Assembly (NCBI GenBank): GCA_035555435.1
Contig: DATMGN010000016.1
Location: 22,975 to 86,974, forward strand
DNA: 64,000 nucleotides
DNA from: 73-13 sp035555435
GTDB lineage: Bacteria; Actinomycetota; Actinomycetes; Actinomycetales; Microbacteriaceae
Direction: 5' to 3'
Shown here: one piece after another, positions 60,553 through 64,000 of the stretch
How positions within the stretch are numbered: position 1 is the stretch's first letter
Layout of the letters: each line of letters starts with the position of its first letter
The notes under the pieces: model-generated
Seen by the model: only the letters and a program-made list of their open reading frames with translations
Told to the model about the DNA's origin: nothing
The model's database searches: none
Program-made: the position numbers and the translations under genes

Positions 60553-61079
60553 CCGACCTTGTGGAGCCACACCACCGGTGCGTCCGCGTGGGCGTGGCGG
60601 AAGGCCTCGAGCTCGTCGTCCCAGGCCTGGCCGAGCGCGATGCGCAGCTCCCGGTGCAACTCGAATGCGTTGGCGCCCGCGGACTCGAGCGCGTAGCGCA
60701 CCCGGTCCTCGGGGATGACCATGCTGCCGGAGCTGTCGGTCTGCGCGTGGAAGATCCCGAGGTCGGGCGTGTGCATCCAGCGCCCGCCGTCGCTGCCATG
60801 GCTCGCGTCCTCGGTGACCTCGTAGCGCAGGTGCTCCCAGCCGCGCAGCGCCGACGCGATCGCCGCGCCGGTGCCCGGCCGGCCCTCCCAGACGTAGACG
60901 GCGCGCTGCGCCCCGGGCATGAGCGGCTGCTCGCGCCAGGCGAAGTTGACGGCGACGTCGAGCGCGCGGCCCGTCGCCCACTCGATGTGGGGGCAGAGCG
61001 CCTTGGGCGCGGAGTGCACGTACAGAACGCCGTGTGCGACGGCTCCATGGGACGCCGAACGAGCCACGATCTCCTCCAT
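60549..61079 (-). CDS. DUF3145 domain-containing protein
   Basis: 176 aa actinobacteria-specific soluble protein of unknown function. Family marks: GVLYVHSAPKALCPHIEWATGRAL near residue 18, WEHLRYEVTEDAS, GRWMHTPDLGIFHAQTDSSGSMVIPEDRVRYAL, and ELRIALGQAWDDELEAFRHA. Next to the fab operon in many actinobacteria but transcribed toward it. A candidate promoter further upstream (TTGTAA, 17 bp, CATACT near 61170-61198) could drive it with a leader of about 85 nt. No catalytic residues can be assigned. Confidence 0.88.
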   Translation of the reverse strand: MEEIVARSASHGAVAHGVLYVHSAPKALCPHIEWATGRALDVAVNFAWREQPLMPGAQRAVYVWEGRPGTGAAIASALRGWEHLRYEVTEDASHGSDGGRWMHTPDLGIFHAQTDSSGSMVIPEDRVRYALESAGANAFELHRELRIALGQAWDDELEAFRHAHADAPVVWLHKVG

Positions 61080-61180
61080 TCAAAGCCCCATCCCGGCGGG
61101 TGCGGCTTCCCCTCCGACCCGTGCGATGGCGTGAATGTCGTTCGCGACTGCTATTCGGTTCTCAGGCAAGTATGAATGGA

Positions 61181-61200
61181 CGCTTGACGGATTACAAGCG
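61181..61200. promoter_or_regulatory. Dyad between DUF3145 and padR genes
   Basis: CGCTTG (61181-61186) and CAAGCG (61195-61200), perfect arms around ACGGATTA, 2 nt after the padR stop. It overlaps the candidate -35 of the DUF3145 gene, so it could be an operator or a weak terminator of padR. The rest of this 123-bp gap shows no gene. Confidence 0.4.
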
Positions 61201-61202
61201 TG

Positions 61203-61766
61203 TCATTCCGGTGTGGCGGCCTTCGTCTTGCGGCCGCGCTTGGGCGGCGGTGCGAAGCCGAACGGGACGACCTGACTGAGGCGGGTGCGGGCGGCGGCGA
61301 GCCACTCGAGCTCGGCCTGCAGCGAGCCGCGGCGGCGGGCGAGGACGACGTCGGCGAGCAGGTCGTCGGGGGCCTCCTCGAGCGCGCGGGCGAGCTCGGC
61401 GCGGGCGAGCGCGGACTGGGCGTTGAGCAGGGAGCGCAGGTCCGCTCCCCCGAGCGTCGCAGCGAGCGTGACCTTGAGCGCCAGCTCGTCGCGCGAGCCC
61501 GGCGCGTCCTGCGGCACCGGCGCCGCGAGCCACGCCTCGGCCTCGGCGCGGCCGAGGTCCGTCAGCTCATACGCCACCTTGCCGGAGGAGTCCTTCGGCA
61601 GCGGCGCGACGACGCCGTCGCGATGCATGCGCTTGAGCGTCATGTACATCTGGGCGTCGACGACGGCCTCGGCCCCGCCGGTGCGGCGCCGGAACTCGTT
61701 CGCGAGCTGCAGGCCGTATGCGGGACCGATCGTCAGGATCGCCAGGAGGGCGCTGCGCACGGACAC
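61203..61766 (-). CDS. PadR family transcriptional regulator
   Basis: 187 aa. N-terminal PadR winged helix begins directly: VRSALLAILTIGPAYGLQLANEFRRRTGGAEAVVDAQMYMTLKRMHRDGVVAPLPKDSSGKVAYELTDLGRAEAEAWL. The C-terminal half is a helical dimerisation domain, ending in a basic tail (PPPKRGRKTKAATPE). GTG start at 61766 with TAGCCT 6 nt upstream, likely leaderless. Target genes unknown; the upstream cupin/pirin pair is on the same strand but separately promoted. Confidence 0.92.
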   Translation of the reverse strand: MSVRSALLAILTIGPAYGLQLANEFRRRTGGAEAVVDAQMYMTLKRMHRDGVVAPLPKDSSGKVAYELTDLGRAEAEAWLAAPVPQDAPGSRDELALKVTLAATLGGADLRSLLNAQSALARAELARALEEAPDDLLADVVLARRRGSLQAELEWLAAARTRLSQVVPFGFAPPPKRGRKTKAATPE

Positions 61767-61772
61767 GGAAAG

Positions 61773-61778
61773 AGGCTA
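61773..61778 (-). promoter_or_regulatory. -10 element of the padR gene
   Basis: TAGCCT on the minus strand, 6 nt before GTG 61766. Inferred leaderless promoter. Confidence 0.5.
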
Positions 61779-61818
61779 CCGGGCAGAACCATTCCGCCGT
61801 GGCAGCGCCGGGCCGCGT

Positions 61819-62268
61819 CTACCGCGCGTCGCACTCCGCGAGGTCGGTCTGCGCGAGCGGCTGGCCCTGCGCGATGAGGTAGGTGACCTCGAGGACGACG
61901 GGCTCGGTGCCCTCGTTGACGCCCTCGTGGATGTAGCCGGCACCCTCGACGATCGCGTCGCCCGCGACGTACTCATGCACGCCGCTCGGGTAGATCGGCG
62001 CATAGTGGGTGAGGACGCCCTGCTTGACGACGCCGACGAGCTGTCCCGCGTGGCAGTGCTCCCCCGTGCCGGCGCCCGGCTGGATGGTGATCTCGCGGAT
62101 GACGACCTGGACGCCTGCATCGCCCGACACCTGTACCTCGACCGCGTCGGGGTATGCGCCCGCGGCGAGGTCGGTGGCGGCGATCGGGGCCGGGGCGGCG
62201 CAGCCGGCGAGCCCGAGCACGGCGAGCGCGCCGGCGACCGCGAGGAGGATGAGGCGGCTCGTGATCAT
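61819..62268 (-). CDS. Cupin-domain lipoprotein
   Basis: 149 aa exported protein. Signal peptide with lipobox LAGC, lipidated Cys at 23. The mature part is a small cupin: QVVIREITIQPGAGTGEHCHAGQLVGVVKQGVLTHYAPIYPSGVHEYVAGDAIVEGAGYIHEGVNEGTEPVVLEVTYL. Metal ligand candidates are His in EHCH, Gln in GQL and His in IHEG. Lipid-anchored cupins are uncommon. The ATG overlaps the pirin stop by 4 nt, so it is co-translated with that cytoplasmic cupin. Function unknown. Confidence 0.88.
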   Translation of the reverse strand: MITSRLILLAVAGALAVLGLAGCAAPAPIAATDLAAGAYPDAVEVQVSGDAGVQVVIREITIQPGAGTGEHCHAGQLVGVVKQGVLTHYAPIYPSGVHEYVAGDAIVEGAGYIHEGVNEGTEPVVLEVTYLIAQGQPLAQTDLAECDAR

Positions 62269-63239
62269 GGGCGCGGGGGCTCCCGTCGTCGTCGGGGGGT
62301 CAGTCGGACGGTCGGCAGCGGCGGCGCGGGGATGCGAGCGCCATTGTGGGCGGCGATCGGCGGGCCGAAGCGCTCGGCACCCGCTTCCCAGTCATCGCGG
62401 GCCTCGGCGATCTCCTCGTGCGTGCGGCCGACGAAGTTCCACCACATGACGAGATCCTCGCCGAGCGGGCGTCCGCCGAGGAGCAGCACGACGGCGCCCT
62501 CCGCGCCCGCCTGAAGCGTGAGCGCATCCCGGTCGGTACCGAGGTAGAGCAGAGGGCCGGTGCCGAGCGCGGTGCCCTCGACGGTGACGCCGCCGACCGC
62601 GGCGAGCACGCCGTGCTCGAAGTCCGACCGCAGCGGAAGCTCGGCTCGACCGAAGGGCTCGATGCGCACCTCGGCGCCGACGAGCGGCGAGTAGGCGGCC
62701 GCGGGTGACGTCGCGCCGCCGAACTCGCCGATGAGCACGGTCGCCGACCAGCAGTCGCCCGCGACGACCGGGAGCTCGGAGTGCTGCTCGAAGTGCGGCG
62801 CCTGCCAGCGCGCCTCCTCGGGCAGCGCGATCCACAGCTGCAGCAGGTGCAGCGACTCCGGCTGGTCGCCGACCGTGAACTCGGAGTGCGCGATGCCGCG
62901 GCCCGAGGTCATGAGGTTCAGCTGGCCCGGCCGGATCTCGGCGACGCTGCCGACGGTGTCGCGATGCAGGATCGTGCCCTCGACGAGCCAGGAGACGGTC
63001 TGCAGGCCGATGTGGGGGTGCGGCAGCAGGTGCGAGACGTACGGCGCCGGGCCGGCCTGATCCAGGAAGCACCACGCACCGATCGTCGGCAGCGAGCGCT
63101 CGGGGATCGTGCGGGTGACCTCCATGCCGCGCGGACCCCCGAGCGGCACGAGCCGCTCGGGGACGAGTCGCAGCACCGGGCCGGGCTGATCGGCGCAGCG
63201 CAGATCGAGTTCCCGCGGGTCGCGCTCGAGCGTGCTCAT
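62265..63239 (-). CDS. Pirin family bicupin protein
   Basis: 324 aa from ATG at 63239 (MSTLERDPRELDLRCADQPGP), with TAGGCT 7 nt upstream. Pirin N-terminal cupin with metal site HPHIGLQTVSWLVEG...RDTVG...RGIAHSE, and the second cupin LLYLGTDRDAL...VVLLLGGRPLGEDLVMWWNFVGRTHEEIAEARDDW. Bacterial pirins range from quercetinase to regulators of pyruvate dehydrogenase E1; the actual role here is open. Confidence 0.92.
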   Translation of the reverse strand: MSTLERDPRELDLRCADQPGPVLRLVPERLVPLGGPRGMEVTRTIPERSLPTIGAWCFLDQAGPAPYVSHLLPHPHIGLQTVSWLVEGTILHRDTVGSVAEIRPGQLNLMTSGRGIAHSEFTVGDQPESLHLLQLWIALPEEARWQAPHFEQHSELPVVAGDCWSATVLIGEFGGATSPAAAYSPLVGAEVRIEPFGRAELPLRSDFEHGVLAAVGGVTVEGTALGTGPLLYLGTDRDALTLQAGAEGAVVLLLGGRPLGEDLVMWWNFVGRTHEEIAEARDDWEAGAERFGPPIAAHNGARIPAPPLPTVRLTPRRRREPPRP

Positions 63240-63246
63240 GGCTGTG

Positions 63247-63252
63247 AGCCTA
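63247..63252 (-). promoter_or_regulatory. -10 element of the pirin gene
   Basis: TAGGCT on the minus strand, 7 nt before ATG 63239, located 7 nt after the trkA stop. Inferred leaderless promoter. Confidence 0.5.
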
Positions 63253-63258
63253 GGCGGG

Positions 63259-63942
63259 TCACTGGAGCTGCGCGAAGCGCTCGACCCGCTCGGTCGAGCC
63301 CGTGACGAGGATCGCGTCATCGGGACCGAGCACCGTGTCGGCCGTCGCATACGTCCAGCCCGTCGCGGGCGGCTTGACCGCGGCGATCGTGACCCCGTAG
63401 CGGGAGCGGATCTCCAGCGCACCGAGCGGCTCGCCCGTCAGCGGGACGGGCGGCTTCATCTTGACGAGGGAGAAGTCGTCGCCGATCTCCAGGAAGTCCT
63501 GCATGGACCCGCGCACGAGGTGCGCGACGCGGCGCCCCATGTCCCGCTCGGGGCGCACGACGTGCGCGACGCCGAGCTGCTCGAGGATGCGGGCGTGCGG
63601 CTCCGAGACGGCCTTGGCCCACAGCTCGGTGACCCCGGCCTGCAGCAGCAGCGAGGTGGTCAGGATGCTCGACTCGATGTCGCTGCCGATGGCGACGACG
63701 ACGCGGTCGAAGTCGGCGACCTCGAGCTGCTCGAGCACCTCCTGCTTCGTCGAGTCGGCCTGGACGACTCGGGAGAGCCGGCCGTTGAGGCTCTGCACGA
63801 TCTCCTCGCTGTACTCGATGCCGAGGACCTCGACGCCGGCGTCCATGAGTTCGATCGCGAGCGCGGAGCCGAAGCGCCCGAGGCCGATGACCGCGACCGT
63901 CGTCGCAGGGCCCGTGAAGTGGGGAATGCGCTGTCTAGCCAA
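63259..63942 (-). CDS. trkA: Potassium uptake regulator TrkA/KtrA
   Basis: Cytosolic gating ring subunit of a Trk/Ktr potassium channel. 227 aa from TTG at 63942, supported by GGAGAGG 7 nt upstream. RCK N-terminal Rossmann domain VAVIGLGRFGSALAIELMDAGVEVLGIEYSEE (nucleotide-binding glycines) and RCK C-terminal domain from about residue 145 (SLVKMKPPVPLTGEPLGALEIRSRYGVTI). The start overlaps the stop of the upstream trkH/ktrB gene by 8 nt, so both subunits are co-translated. Size fits the KtrA class rather than the duplicated E. coli TrkA. Confidence 0.95.
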   Translation of the reverse strand: MARQRIPHFTGPATTVAVIGLGRFGSALAIELMDAGVEVLGIEYSEEIVQSLNGRLSRVVQADSTKQEVLEQLEVADFDRVVVAIGSDIESSILTTSLLLQAGVTELWAKAVSEPHARILEQLGVAHVVRPERDMGRRVAHLVRGSMQDFLEIGDDFSLVKMKPPVPLTGEPLGALEIRSRYGVTIAAVKPPATGWTYATADTVLGPDDAILVTGSTERVERFAQLQ

Positions 63943-64000
63943 TGACCGGCCTCTCCTTGGGGTACTGATACATGATGGTCCGCGTCCGCAGCGCGAGCGA
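63935..64000 (-). CDS. Potassium transporter membrane subunit TrkH/KtrB (last 21 codons)
   Basis: Only the C-terminus lies in the window: SLALRTRTIMYQYPKERPVIG then TAG. The ending RTRTxxYxYPxERPxxG is typical of TrkH/KtrB. It overlaps trkA by 8 nt. The rest continues beyond base 64000. Confidence 0.8.
   Translation of the reverse strand, partial: SLALRTRTIMYQYPKERPVIG

Overview
The window is chromosomal DNA from a high-GC Gram-positive bacterium, almost certainly an actinomycete of the order Micrococcales and most probably family Microbacteriaceae. The signs are the very high GC content, actinobacteria-specific families (DUF3040, DUF3043, DUF3145, Rv2175c, FtsR/GarA, Wag31, FasR, a DUF222-HNH protein), frequent GTG starts, and many genes whose start codon sits 6-8 nt after a TANNNT -10 hexamer (leaderless transcripts). 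Family-level placement is inference. No insertion sequence, prophage or CRISPR array is visible. Coding density is about 97 percent and no stretch over 300 bases lacks a gene.

Layout. 1-9.7 kb: a truncated M20 peptidase diverging from a DUF3043 membrane protein, then pyrD, nrdR, hisD and dnaE on the minus strand, and a plus-strand DUF222/HNH gene. 9.6-28.1 kb: a long minus-strand cell division and cell wall (dcw) block. In transcription order it reads mraZ, rsmH, ftsL-like, ftsI, murF, mraY, murD, ftsW, murG, murC, ftsQ, ftsZ, yggS, sepF, yggT, wag31/divIVA, lspA, rluD. murE and the yfiH/pgeF gene, which in Mycobacterium lie inside this block, are missing. A DUF3040 gene with a strong terminator lies upstream of mraZ.

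28.2-37.1 kb: a polyprenyl diphosphate synthase, an Rv2175c-type DNA-binding protein, a LysM/lysozyme-like protein, a PknL-like PASTA Ser/Thr kinase, class II DAHP synthase (aroG), plsC and a FadD15-like ligase. This is recognisably the same order as M. tuberculosis Rv2173-Rv2187, so large-scale synteny with Mycobacterium runs from wag31 to fadD15. 37.1-45 kb: def with an overlapping MinD/ParA-like ATPase, pyruvate carboxylase, then parA and the regulator set merR, ftsR and garA.

45-51.3 kb is metabolic: a DUF1295 membrane enzyme, a glutaredoxin-like protein, a pseudouridine kinase/glycosidase pair, two MFS exporters, tRNA-Val(TAC) and a peroxiredoxin. 51.4-61.1 kb centres on acetyl-CoA and fatty acid synthesis: aceE, the FasR-type regulator, lipA/lipB on the opposite strand, then fabD-fabH-acpP-fabF and DUF3145. 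61.2-64 kb: a PadR regulator, a cupin lipoprotein overlapping a pirin gene, trkA, and the last 21 codons of trkH/ktrB.

Functionally, the window joins envelope assembly (lipid II synthesis, divisome, Ser/Thr kinase signalling) with the supply of its precursors (pyruvate dehydrogenase, type II fatty acid synthase, lipoate, polyprenyl diphosphate, phosphatidate). Most of the unusual signal is non-coding: stop codons built into -10 elements, overlapping divergent promoters, a hairpin repeat embedded in ftsQ, MraZ boxes, and a shared operator-like dyad before ftsZ and merR. I did not find a clearly undescribed multi-gene system.
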